Below are positions 1 through 6,353 of a stretch of 6,812 nucleotides of DNA, piece after piece. A program made the translations under genes and the position numbers. The stretch lies in NCBI GenBank assembly GCA_021811525.1, contig JAJZOK010000009.1, forward strand, positions 1-6,812. Direction: 5' to 3'. Positions within the stretch are counted from its first letter, which is position 1. Each line of letters opens with the position of its first letter. The DNA comes from Thermoplasmata archaeon. GTDB lineage: Archaea; Thermoplasmatota; Thermoplasmata; Thermoplasmatales; Thermoplasmataceae. The notes below the pieces were generated by a model, which ran no database searches, was not told the origin of the DNA, and was given only the letters and a program-made list of their open reading frames with translations.

Positions 1-402
1 TGCAACGTACTTGTTCTTGGCTACCACTGCAGCAACAGGCTCACCCATGTACCTTACCTTGTCCACGGCCAGAATATAATGGGAAGTGGGTGATTTTGTG
101 GCTGCCCTGGAAGACATTGGTTTGGTGAGTTCCTTGATTTCTTTTCCAGTGATAACTAATGAGACACCGGGAAGTTCCAGTGCCTTTGACACATCTATAT
201 TTATGATTCTGGCATGTGCATATGGGCTGAACAGAAATGCAGCGTATTGCTGGTCGGCCATTTCAAGATCATCCGTATAGCCTGCTTTTCCCTTGACTAT
301 GCGCAGATCTTCAATTCTCGGCACTCTCTTGCCAACATTCTGTTTTGTCCCCTTTTCACTCTGCAGAACCAACGATTCAGTAGAGGATTTCTGACTCGTC
401 AT
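1..402 (-). CDS. Molybdenum hydroxylase large subunit (CoxL / xanthine dehydrogenase family), N-terminal part, runs off window
   Basis: The frame is open from ATG at 402 to the window edge, giving 134 residues, with an in-frame TGA at 411-409 just before it, so this ATG is the first possible start. After a polar leader of about 24 residues comes GKRVPRIEDLRIVKGKAGYTDD, then SPYAHARI, LPGV and, near the edge, VRYMGEPVAAVVAKNKYVA. This order matches the N-terminal a/b hammerhead domain of CoxL, the molybdopterin-cytosine-dinucleotide subunit of aerobic CO dehydrogenases and related aldehyde or xanthine oxidoreductases (family knowledge). The molybdenum-binding domains and active-site loop that would separate a true CO dehydrogenase from an aldehyde oxidase lie outside the window, so the substrate is open. 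No Shine-Dalgarno site precedes the ATG; a TATA element sits 29 bases upstream, so the mRNA is probably leaderless. The gene is promoter-proximal, so any FAD and iron-sulfur subunit genes would lie further left. It is divergent from the transporter gene. Confidence 0.88.
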   Translation of the reverse strand, partial: MTSQKSSTESLVLQSEKGTKQNVGKRVPRIEDLRIVKGKAGYTDDLEMADQQYAAFLFSPYAHARIINIDVSKALELPGVSLVITGKEIKELTKPMSSRAATKSPTSHYILAVDKVRYMGEPVAAVVAKNKYVA

Positions 403-426
403 GATAAATCAGGTTAGCCCTAGAAG

Positions 427-435
427 TATCTAAAA
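427..435 (-). promoter_or_regulatory. TATA element of the molybdenum hydroxylase gene
   Basis: On the minus strand this reads TTTTAGATA, preceded by a purine-rich CGAAACA that could serve as BRE. Its centre is 29 bases before the ATG at 402, which puts the transcription start at or within a few bases of the start codon. This agrees with the absence of an SD site. A short palindrome TCGACTCGA at 445-453 lies just upstream and is too short to call an operator. Confidence 0.5.
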
Positions 436-565
436 TGTTTCGCCTCGACTCGAATTGCGTCCACTATACACGGTTTATTCCAGAAAATTTGGTGGTTTAC
501 GAAAGAAAAATGAGCCAATGTTTACCCATTATAATTTACAATGGATTTTTTGTCATTTCCAGTCA

Positions 566-580
566 GCAAGAATTAAATAT
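566..580 (+). promoter_or_regulatory. BRE/TATA element of the MFS transporter gene
   Basis: A purine-rich stretch GCAAGAA (566-572) runs into TTAAATAT (573-580), centred about 26 bases before the ATG at 603. No ribosome-binding site lies between them, so a leaderless transcript starting at the ATG is expected. The flanking 571-590 region is almost entirely A+T. The rest of the 403-602 divergent region shows GTTTAC twice but no convincing operator. Confidence 0.6.
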
Positions 581-602
581 TAATTAAATTGTTCCCTTTT
601 CG

Positions 603-1877
603 ATGGATGCAAATTTAAGCTATACACGTTCTGAGAAATCGAGAACCTATCTAGGTGCCACACTGGGTTATCTCTTCGATGGGTACAACCTGTTGCTGAC
701 TACTTTTTTGGCTGCAGCAATTGGCGCCACTTTTGGTGTTGGTAGGACTACTGCACTGATTGCAGTTAGTACCGCACTGGTAGGTTCCGTTGTCGGAGGA
801 ATTGGATTTGGTTGGCTTGCTGACAGGCTTGGCCGAAGAACTGCGCTGGTTTTCACCATCCTGCTGTTCTCGGTGGCGACGATAGCAACAGGCTTCTCCG
901 GAAACCTGAATGAGCTCTTCGCCCTGCAGTTTGTTGCTGGCCTTGGACTTGGAGGCGAGTGGGGAGTTGGCTTCTCGTTGCTTAATGAGGCATGGGGCGA
1001 AAGGTCAAAAGGACTTGCAGGTGGATTCCTGCAGGCAATGTTCCCTGCTGGTGGCCTAATTGGCGCCCAGACTGCGGGATACTTCCTCGCACACTTTTCA
1101 GGTGCAACCGGCTGGAGATATGCTTACATGTTCGTGGGCATCATATCGCTGGTGCTTCTGGTGCTTCGGCTCTTCGTGCCTGAGTCAAAAGTCTGGCTCC
1201 TGCAGGTTGAGGCAAAGAAGACAGGAAAGGATGTTTCGGGCCTAGTGCTGAAATCACCACTGGCAGAAATCTTTTCAAAGGATACCCTCAGATGGACCAT
1301 ATTCGGAACCATCATGGTTTTCGGATTCATGTTCTACTTCTACTCAGGGCAGACTTTCTATCCCTCGTTCTTCATAGCTGCACACTCACCCATCACCACA
1401 ATTGTCACTATTGGTTCCCTGGTGGGTATCATAGCTGAAGTGATCATAGGAACAAGTGTTGATTTCCTTGGAAGAAAGAAGGCAGCCATACTGTTTGGAG
1501 TTGTTTCATTCCTGGTAATCTTCCCGTTCCTGTACACGGCATACCAGGCAGTGGGATTCACAAACCTGGCCAGTTACCCGTCTTTCTGGACATATCTCCT
1601 GCTGTACTTCTTCCAGTCCAGCTTTGCAGCCATATTCGGCGTCTGGCTTGGGGAACTATATCCGACAAGGATGAGGGCCACAGGATCAAACTTCGCCTAT
1701 ATGGTAGGAAGAGGATTTGGAGGAGGGCTTGCTCCCATTTTCGTCGAGCTCCTGGTTGCAAGTGGCGGACACCTTGGAATCTCAATGTCCACTGGAATGA
1801 TCATCGGTGCCGCAGTCATGATGGTTGGAGTCTTTGGCCTGAAAGAAACAAAGGGTGTGGATGTAACAAAGATCTGA
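603..1877 (+). CDS. MFS transporter of the carboxylate/aromatic-acid:proton symporter type
   Basis: This 424-residue protein has the length and hydrophobic pattern of a 12-helix major facilitator carrier in the cytoplasmic membrane. Helix 1 carries an Asp (D26, in LFDGYN). The loop between helices 2 and 3 has motif A, GWLADRLGRR (70-79), repeated in the second half as VDFLGRKK (286-293). GLGGEWGVG (115-123) follows the pattern of the sialate/lactate (NanT/JenA-like) and aromatic-acid symporter subfamilies. PESKVWLL (193-200) ends the first half, and GELYPTRMRATG (350-361) and a C-terminal ETKG (415-418) are also typical. Members of these subfamilies import organic anions with protons. The exact substrate is not readable, but the UbiD decarboxylase gene 215 bases downstream favours an aromatic or unsaturated carboxylate (inference). 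The ATG at 603 is supported by a TATA element at leaderless distance. The gene is intact, with no frameshift seen. Confidence 0.9.
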   Translation: MDANLSYTRSEKSRTYLGATLGYLFDGYNLLLTTFLAAAIGATFGVGRTTALIAVSTALVGSVVGGIGFGWLADRLGRRTALVFTILLFSVATIATGFSGNLNELFALQFVAGLGLGGEWGVGFSLLNEAWGERSKGLAGGFLQAMFPAGGLIGAQTAGYFLAHFSGATGWRYAYMFVGIISLVLLVLRLFVPESKVWLLQVEAKKTGKDVSGLVLKSPLAEIFSKDTLRWTIFGTIMVFGFMFYFYSGQTFYPSFFIAAHSPITTIVTIGSLVGIIAEVIIGTSVDFLGRKKAAILFGVVSFLVIFPFLYTAYQAVGFTNLASYPSFWTYLLLYFFQSSFAAIFGVWLGELYPTRMRATGSNFAYMVGRGFGGGLAPIFVELLVASGGHLGISMSTGMIIGAAVMMVGVFGLKETKGVDVTKI

Positions 1878-1890
1878 TCTTTACATCCCC

Positions 1891-1938
1891 TTTTATTTTA
1901 AGACCACCAAAAATTACTCTTTTTTTTGATTTTTCTTT
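1891..1938 (+). terminator. T-rich terminator after the MFS gene
   Basis: Starting 14 bases after the stop codon are TTTTATTTT (1891-1899), a run of eight T (1920-1927) and TTTTT (1930-1934). Archaeal RNA polymerase terminates at such oligo-T tracts without needing a hairpin (established for archaea). Together with a promoter at 2053-2066, this suggests the transporter and ubiD are separate transcripts, with possible read-through. Confidence 0.55.
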
Positions 1939-2006
1939 ACTAAATTTCTCCCGTTCTTGTTCAATCCCTTCAGATACAGTGAGATGAAAGCAAATCCCAA
2001 CACTTA

Positions 2007-2052
2007 TCCGGGTTATTGTGCTCAAAACGATATTCTTTCAGAATGACCCGGA
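2007..2052. repeat. Imperfect inverted repeat upstream of ubiD, candidate operator
   Basis: The arms TCCGGGTTATT (2007-2017) and AATGACCCGGA (2042-2052) are reverse complements except at one position, which would be a G-T wobble. A 24-base spacer separates them. The right arm ends at the BRE/TATA of ubiD, so the repeat lies upstream of the predicted transcript. That makes a regulator-binding site more likely than an RNA hairpin. The cognate regulator is not visible. Confidence 0.4.
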
Positions 2053-2066
2053 AAAGGATTAAATTC
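2053..2066 (+). promoter_or_regulatory. BRE/TATA element of ubiD
   Basis: Purine-rich AAAGGA (2053-2058) leads into TTAAATTC (2059-2066). A start site about 26 bases downstream of the TATA centre would fall near 2089. That is after the GTG at 2084 and just before the ATG at 2093, so it helps to choose the ATG as start codon. No SD site is present. Confidence 0.5.
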
Positions 2067-2092
2067 CTATCTAACATTTTTGTGTGATTTCA

Positions 2093-3556
2093 ATGAGACC
2101 CTGGGAAGACTTGAGAGACTGGCTGAAACATGCTGAGGAAATGAATGAACTTAAGGCGCTGGAAGGCGTGGACCTGAATCTGGAACTCTCGGGTATAGCC
2201 CAGATTAACGCAAAAAACCAGGGCCCAGCCTTGCTGTTTCAGAACCTCAAGGGATATGAGAAATCAGGCTTCCGGGTGCTAGTGAACTCTGTAGGGAATG
2301 TGAAGCTATTCAACCTCACTTTCGGGAACAATACAGAACTGACCCTGAAGGAAACCATAGAAGACCTCAGGGGAAAACCGAACACTTGGCAGGAGGAAAC
2401 GAAGAAATACCCGTTCCAGGTTGTTGAATCAGGGCACATTCTCGAGAACGTGGAAACAGAGGATAAAGTGGACCTGCTCAAGTTTCCCACTCCCTTCTGG
2501 CATGAAAAGGATGGTGGAAGATTCATCGGCACTGGTGTTGCCGTAATCACCGATGATCCTGACACGGGAATAATAAACGTTGGTTCATACCGCGCCCAAC
2601 TCTACGACAGGAACACTGTGGGCATAAACGCAGAAAGGGGAAAACACGGAGCATTCCACAGGGACAAGTACTTCAAGGAGAACAAGCCAATGCCAGTGGT
2701 AATGGTGTTTGGCCCGGATCCACTGTTATACGTCCTGGCCGGCAGTGAAATCCCAACAGGGGTATCAGAACTGGAATATTACGGGGCTATCAGGAAGAAT
2801 CCGATCAAAGTTATCAAGGGAAAGTTTACCGGCCTGCCAATACCTGCCGATGCGGAGATTGCCATTGAGGGTTTTGTATACCCTGACAAGACCCGCCTGG
2901 AAGGGCCCCATGGCGAATGGACTGGGTATTATGCAAGCGATGCAAAGCAGAAGCCATTCGTGGAGGTTAAGGCCCTATACCACAGGAACGACGCTATTAT
3001 GCTGGGCACGGCCATGTCAAAGGGAGCGTACAACGATCATGCCTTCTGGAGAAGTGTGTGGAGATCTGCCCTGGTCTATGACGAGATGGTGAAAAATGGT
3101 CTTCCTAACGTAATGGGTGTATACACGCCTCCATTCGGGGTGGGGAGGCAGTTCATCAATGTCAGCATTAAGCAGGCATACCCGGGGCACGCCACAGAGG
3201 CAGGTTACCTTGCCTCCCAGACAAGGAGTGCCGCATATATGGGAAAGTGGGTTGTTGTGGTGGACGATGATATCAATCCCTACAACATGGACGATGTACT
3301 TTGGGCCATGTGCACAAGAGCGGACCCTTCGGAAATAGGAATTATAAAGAAAGGCTGGGCCAGTGGGGTTGACCCCCTGAGGCCCAAGGATGTGCCTGCC
3401 TCCAAATACACAAATTCAAGGGGAATCATATTTGCCGTTGTGCCATACGAAAGAATGGACAGTTTCTCTGAAACCTGCATGCTCAGGGACGATCTCAGAA
3501 AGGAAGTATATGATAAGTGGGAAAAGGTACTTGGTTCACGCTGGAGCGGTTACTGA
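2093..3556 (+). CDS. ubiD: UbiD-family decarboxylase (prenylated-FMN dependent)
   Basis: This 487-residue protein is of normal family length. UbiD enzymes reversibly decarboxylate aromatic or alpha,beta-unsaturated acids using prenylated FMN made by UbiX. The expected residues can be placed by their spacing in Aspergillus Fdc1. N162 and R167 in NVGSYR, H185 in GKHGAF, and an acidic residue in SELEYY (E226) would bind the metal and cofactor phosphate. E270 and E275 in EGPHGEWTGYY would form the Glu-Arg-Glu active-site network with R167. All are present, so an active enzyme is expected. Substrate cannot be deduced: the ubiquinone-pathway role is unlikely in an archaeon of this type, and aromatic acid decarboxylation or a menaquinone-type step remain open. 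The start is ambiguous: GTG at 2084 would add three residues, but the TATA position favours the ATG at 2093. The neighbouring carboxylate transporter fits a catabolic or detoxifying role. No ubiX is in the window. Confidence 0.92.
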   Translation: MRPWEDLRDWLKHAEEMNELKALEGVDLNLELSGIAQINAKNQGPALLFQNLKGYEKSGFRVLVNSVGNVKLFNLTFGNNTELTLKETIEDLRGKPNTWQEETKKYPFQVVESGHILENVETEDKVDLLKFPTPFWHEKDGGRFIGTGVAVITDDPDTGIINVGSYRAQLYDRNTVGINAERGKHGAFHRDKYFKENKPMPVVMVFGPDPLLYVLAGSEIPTGVSELEYYGAIRKNPIKVIKGKFTGLPIPADAEIAIEGFVYPDKTRLEGPHGEWTGYYASDAKQKPFVEVKALYHRNDAIMLGTAMSKGAYNDHAFWRSVWRSALVYDEMVKNGLPNVMGVYTPPFGVGRQFINVSIKQAYPGHATEAGYLASQTRSAAYMGKWVVVVDDDINPYNMDDVLWAMCTRADPSEIGIIKKGWASGVDPLRPKDVPASKYTNSRGIIFAVVPYERMDSFSETCMLRDDLRKEVYDKWEKVLGSRWSGY

Positions 3557-3569
3557 AAAAGGGCCCTTA
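3556..3569 (-). terminator. Possible terminator of the leftward 150-residue gene
   Basis: Just past the stop codon of the leftward gene, the minus strand reads a GC palindrome (AAGGGCCCTT) continuing into five T. The palindrome has no room for a loop, so only the short U-tract is plausible as a stop signal. It overlaps the end of ubiD. On the plus strand nothing resembling a terminator follows ubiD. Confidence 0.25.
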
Positions 3570-3575
3570 TTCGGC

Positions 3576-4028
3576 CTACCACAAATCTTCTCTAGATACA
3601 ATGTCTGAGTAATAGCCCAACCCCAGTTTGTCAAGAACAGCCTGGATTGTTTCCCTTTTCTCGTCTTCTCCTAGGTTCAGGTTTTCCAGTTCACTTTCGA
3701 TCCTGTATGTGACATTGCCGATCTCCTGTTCCAGCCCCTTCACGGCCTTCTTCGCAATCTTAGCGTCTGGTACAGCAACCTCTGTTACACCGGCTTTTGC
3801 ACAGTAGAATATGAACTTGGCAAATGGTGGCTGATTGAAGAAAAGCCTGTCTCCGTCGATCATTACAAAGACCCCCTCAAGTTCCCTGTACATGCTCACT
3901 TCCTTTCCCCTCGGGATTCTCGTGATCTCACCCTGGGGATCTAGCTCTGCAAAATCATCCGGAAACTTTCTTGGAGTGATTCCTGCAGCTATTTTAGTGG
4001 CAAGACCTGCCAGTTTTTCATATTCCAA
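3576..4028 (-). CDS. Unrecognised conserved-looking soluble protein, 150 residues, start uncertain
   Basis: I do not recognise this protein. It is acidic and soluble-looking, with no signal peptide or membrane segment. An N-terminal helix (LAGLATKIAAG) is followed by a Pro/Asp-rich stretch, RIPRGKEVSMYRELEGVFV, a hydrophobic strand region (about 50-90: VFVMIDGDRLFF, FIFYCAKAGVTEVAVP), and a charged helical C-terminus rich in Glu and Leu ending KLGLGYYSD. The sequence is complex and coding-like, and it is convergent with ubiD with 19 bases between stops. The first usable in-frame start is TTG at 4028. The frame stays open upstream to a TAA and would encode ECRDCKWIP, which contains a CxxC, so the true N-terminus may be longer or disrupted. 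A TATA-like element about 31 bases upstream fits a near-leaderless start at the TTG. No SD site is seen. Confidence is high that the frame is coding and low for the exact start. Confidence 0.72.
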   Translation of the reverse strand: MEYEKLAGLATKIAAGITPRKFPDDFAELDPQGEITRIPRGKEVSMYRELEGVFVMIDGDRLFFNQPPFAKFIFYCAKAGVTEVAVPDAKIAKKAVKGLEQEIGNVTYRIESELENLNLGEDEKRETIQAVLDKLGLGYYSDIVSREDLW

Positions 4029-4054
4029 TGGGATCCATTTGCAATCCCTGCATT

Positions 4055-4063
4055 CTTAAATTA
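4055..4063. promoter_or_regulatory. TATA-like element between two divergent genes
   Basis: The plus strand reads CTTAAATTA and the minus strand TAATTTAAG, so either strand is a fair TATA box. It is centred 31 bases before the leftward TTG start (4028) and 22 bases before the rightward ATG (4081). The leftward distance fits the other promoters in this window; the rightward one is short. It may serve the leftward gene only. Confidence 0.4.
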
Positions 4064-4080
4064 CTTTGGAATTCTCAACC

Positions 4081-4329
4081 ATGGAACCGCTTTCAACCCT
4101 CAATATACTTGGTGCCATTGACCTGGCAGTCATGATGGCTTTCTATTCACTGGAGCCTAAGTCAAGAATCTATACACTACTGTTCGGGCTCACCTGCATT
4201 GGATCGTCAGCGTACGGTTTTCTTTCAGGGACGTGGCCCTTTGGGGTCATAGAAGCTGTGTGGACTGTAATAGCTTTGAGAAAGTATGTAAAACTGGGAA
4301 AAGAAAAGAGTGTGGGTACACCCGGATAA
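4081..4329 (+). CDS. Small membrane protein resembling the CBU_0592 family
   Basis: This 82-residue protein has about three hydrophobic segments: residues 9-25 (LGAIDLAVMMAFYSL), 32-50 (YTLLFGLTCIGSSAYGF), and 53-68, containing TWPFGVIEAVWTVIAL. A short basic tail (RKYVKLGKEK) follows. The order of a glycine-bearing first helix, a Tyr-containing second helix and a final helix with a Pro and an E-x-x-W pattern resembles the CBU_0592-like membrane family, whose function is unknown. That match is from memory of the pattern and is moderate. The ATG at 4081 is preferred over an in-frame TTG at 4066, which would only add five polar residues. No SD site is seen. The stop codon is two bases from the atpI stop on the other strand, so transcripts running past either gene would be antisense to the other. 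A link to the ATPase is not implied by this convergent arrangement. Confidence 0.7.
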   Translation: MEPLSTLNILGAIDLAVMMAFYSLEPKSRIYTLLFGLTCIGSSAYGFLSGTWPFGVIEAVWTVIALRKYVKLGKEKSVGTPG

Positions 4330-4331
4330 AA

Positions 4332-6353
4332 TTATTTCTTGGCCGTTTCCAGGCTGAATTTTGGGGTGGTGTATTTTCTTGTGGTCTTGAACGGCCTGAA
4401 TATCTTGCCATTGCCGTAGTAGAATTTTGAGAAGAATTCCACGTAAATAAGCCTCGCTCCCTGTATTCCTGGTTCTAGGATTGCTATGCCTATTGTGAAG
4501 AGCTGGCCGAGTATGAGCACAAGTATACCTATAGCGGCAAATGCCGGGCTTTTTGAAACTCCCTTGAGGAAAATGAGGTCAAGCACGTATGACAGATACA
4601 CCGCTGCAAGCAGTATACCCAGAATCCTCGTGTATGAGAGTATATGGCTGATGATGGAAGGTATCTCTATGAGCCCACCTGTTCCTTCAGAAACTGCCAT
4701 TACCACTATGCCCACTATGAATCCCCCAAGGGAAATTGGAGCAACGGGGTTTGTTGCAAGGCTGAATGAGAAATTGCTGGAATGCTGTATGAGGTTAAGC
4801 CCGAACATTGCGATTCCCCAGGCCATGAGGAGCCATCCGATCTTTCCGCCAACTCCCTTCCAGTGCTTCCTCCTTGCCTCGTTTGCGAGGCCAAGAACCA
4901 GGCCGAATGTAACCATGGCAAGACCAATGTATCCTGTCAACAGGAGGAGTTTTGGTATCACCAGGGTAAGATGGAAGAGCACAATTGACGGCTGAGGGGG
5001 GAAGCCCATTATGCTTGCGGTGAACTTTGGAGCCACTTCAAACACAGTTACAGGAAGCAGCGGGAAGCCAAAGAAACCGTTGAACAGCAGTCCAACAACT
5101 ATTGCAACCAGAGCGCCGGGGACAAGGGTTCTAGCAAGTACCAGAAGCGCATTCCTTCCGAACACCGTCATAGCGAAATTGGTGAGCCCTTTGGGGAGTA
5201 TGGTCCTGGCTCCTGGAGTTGTGAGCTTTCTTTTCATCCAGGTCGCTCCGGCTAAGATTACAAGCCCGTAACCCCAGTCTCCAACCATGAGCCCGAAGAA
5301 GAATGGGAAAATGAAGCCAAAAATCATTGTGGGGTCAAACTCGAACTCCTTGGGAAGCGAATAGAAATTGATGAAGAACTCAAAGACCCTGAACCTCTTC
5401 GGATTTGAAAGCAGAGTGGGCGGATCCTCCTTTGAGTCCACTGTCTTTATTATTACGCTGTTTTCAGCGGCACCATTGATTAGGGTGACCATGGACTGAT
5501 AATGCTTCTGGGGAACCCATCCTTCAAGCGCGAATGAATCCTGAGTGGAGGCGAGCTTGTCTGAAACCTCAAGTTTCCTGTTTTCGATTTCAAGCTGTTC
5601 CCTGATCTGGGCGATAGGTTCATAGTACTCCTCAGAAAGATCCCTGAGATCCTTGTGGACTTCATCAAGGTCCTTTGTCTTGAGGGCAAGCCTGTTCTTC
5701 ATAACTTTGCTGTACTCCTCCGGCTTTCCAGACATCTCAGGAATGTGTGAAATTGAGAATTTCAGCTCTGAAGCCACTCTGGCAAGTTCCGCATCCTTTT
5801 TTGCCGGTATTGTAACAACTACTGACTGGTTGGGAAGCTTGAAAACTGTTGCATCGGGAAGTTTCTCCCTTATTGCTGAAACTGCTTCCCCGTCCTCAAA
5901 TCCCTTTGCGATGTATGAGGAAATTGTGGAACCGTTGAAGATTGAAAGGTCATAACTTAAGCCCATGAGTGAGGACACCGCCTCAAGCCTGTTGTTTATC
6001 TCCTTTATCTCGGAGAGGAGATCCGACTCCCTGGACTTCAGTACCTTCAGCTCTTCCTCGAGGTCGATTTTTGAAGCTTCAGCGAGGAGCTCTTCCATGC
6101 TGCCGAATGCCTTTGTGCTTTTCACGGGAATGTGCGGAAGCAGGTTCTCGTATCCCCTGTATATCTGCAGGTACCTGTTCACTTTCCTGTAAAGTTCGCC
6201 GGGTTTTGCCTGGCCCATGGCCTTTGTCAGATCAGGTTCCACAGTCTCCAGCTGTATAACGCCTGCGTCGTGGAGTGCAGTGATAATGTGGTCCTTGCGC
6301 ATGTTGGACCCGATGATCCTTACCCTGAGCATCTTCTCCGGCATCAGTGCCAT
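4332..6353 (-). CDS. atpI: A/V-type ATP synthase subunit I (a subunit)
   Basis: This 673-residue protein is the stator membrane subunit that forms the proton half-channels against the rotor ring of the archaeal ATP synthase. The N-terminal half (about 1-330) is the cytoplasmic arm. It starts EKMLRVRIIGSN and DAGVIQLETVE and contains two charged coiled-coil stretches (about 85-125 and 220-265). From D340 onward the protein is membrane-embedded. FFFGLMVGDWGYGL (351-364) is the family signature at the first helix. R576 in SYTRILG is the essential channel arginine, equivalent to yeast Vph1 R735. R634 in GARLIYVEFFSKFYYGNG matches the second conserved arginine near the end. Length and motifs are complete, so it should function. 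The start is fixed by TAATG overlap with the H-subunit stop and by a GAGGGT site five bases upstream, which suggests translational coupling. It is the last gene of its strand here; the proteolipid K gene does not follow it. Confidence 0.96.
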   Translation of the reverse strand: MALMPEKMLRVRIIGSNMRKDHIITALHDAGVIQLETVEPDLTKAMGQAKPGELYRKVNRYLQIYRGYENLLPHIPVKSTKAFGSMEELLAEASKIDLEEELKVLKSRESDLLSEIKEINNRLEAVSSLMGLSYDLSIFNGSTISSYIAKGFEDGEAVSAIREKLPDATVFKLPNQSVVVTIPAKKDAELARVASELKFSISHIPEMSGKPEEYSKVMKNRLALKTKDLDEVHKDLRDLSEEYYEPIAQIREQLEIENRKLEVSDKLASTQDSFALEGWVPQKHYQSMVTLINGAAENSVIIKTVDSKEDPPTLLSNPKRFRVFEFFINFYSLPKEFEFDPTMIFGFIFPFFFGLMVGDWGYGLVILAGATWMKRKLTTPGARTILPKGLTNFAMTVFGRNALLVLARTLVPGALVAIVVGLLFNGFFGFPLLPVTVFEVAPKFTASIMGFPPQPSIVLFHLTLVIPKLLLLTGYIGLAMVTFGLVLGLANEARRKHWKGVGGKIGWLLMAWGIAMFGLNLIQHSSNFSFSLATNPVAPISLGGFIVGIVVMAVSEGTGGLIEIPSIISHILSYTRILGILLAAVYLSYVLDLIFLKGVSKSPAFAAIGILVLILGQLFTIGIAILEPGIQGARLIYVEFFSKFYYGNGKIFRPFKTTRKYTTPKFSLETAKK

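Noticed and set aside
1..402. Calling the hydroxylase a true carbon monoxide dehydrogenase
   Set aside because: The active-site loop that distinguishes CO dehydrogenase from aldehyde or other hydroxylases lies outside the window, so only the family is claimed.
445..453. TCGACTCGA palindrome upstream of the hydroxylase TATA as an operator
   Set aside because: Four-base arms are expected often by chance, and no second copy or wider symmetry supports it.
403..602. GTTTAC repeats and CCATT/AATGG arms in the divergent promoter region
   Set aside because: The copies are short, irregularly spaced and in A+T-rich DNA; no consistent repeat unit emerges.
1816..2025. Leftward open frame of 69 codons across the end of the transporter and the intergenic region
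   Set aside because: It is antisense to the transporter end, low in complexity over the T-rich tract, and has no promoter or recognisable motif.
2239..2565. Leftward open frame of 108 codons inside ubiD
   Set aside because: It is opposite the conserved UbiD sequence, is Ser-rich, and carries no motif or translation signal.
3559..3568. Perfect 10-base palindrome AAGGGCCCTT between the convergent stop codons as a two-way hairpin terminator
   Set aside because: It has no loop, so a stable hairpin would lose most of its pairs; only the adjacent U-tract on the minus strand is kept, as a weak terminator call.
4486..4995. Rightward open frame of 169 codons inside atpI
   Set aside because: It is antisense to the strongly supported membrane half of atpI; the translation is rich in Ser, Pro and Met with no family features, as expected for a shadow frame.
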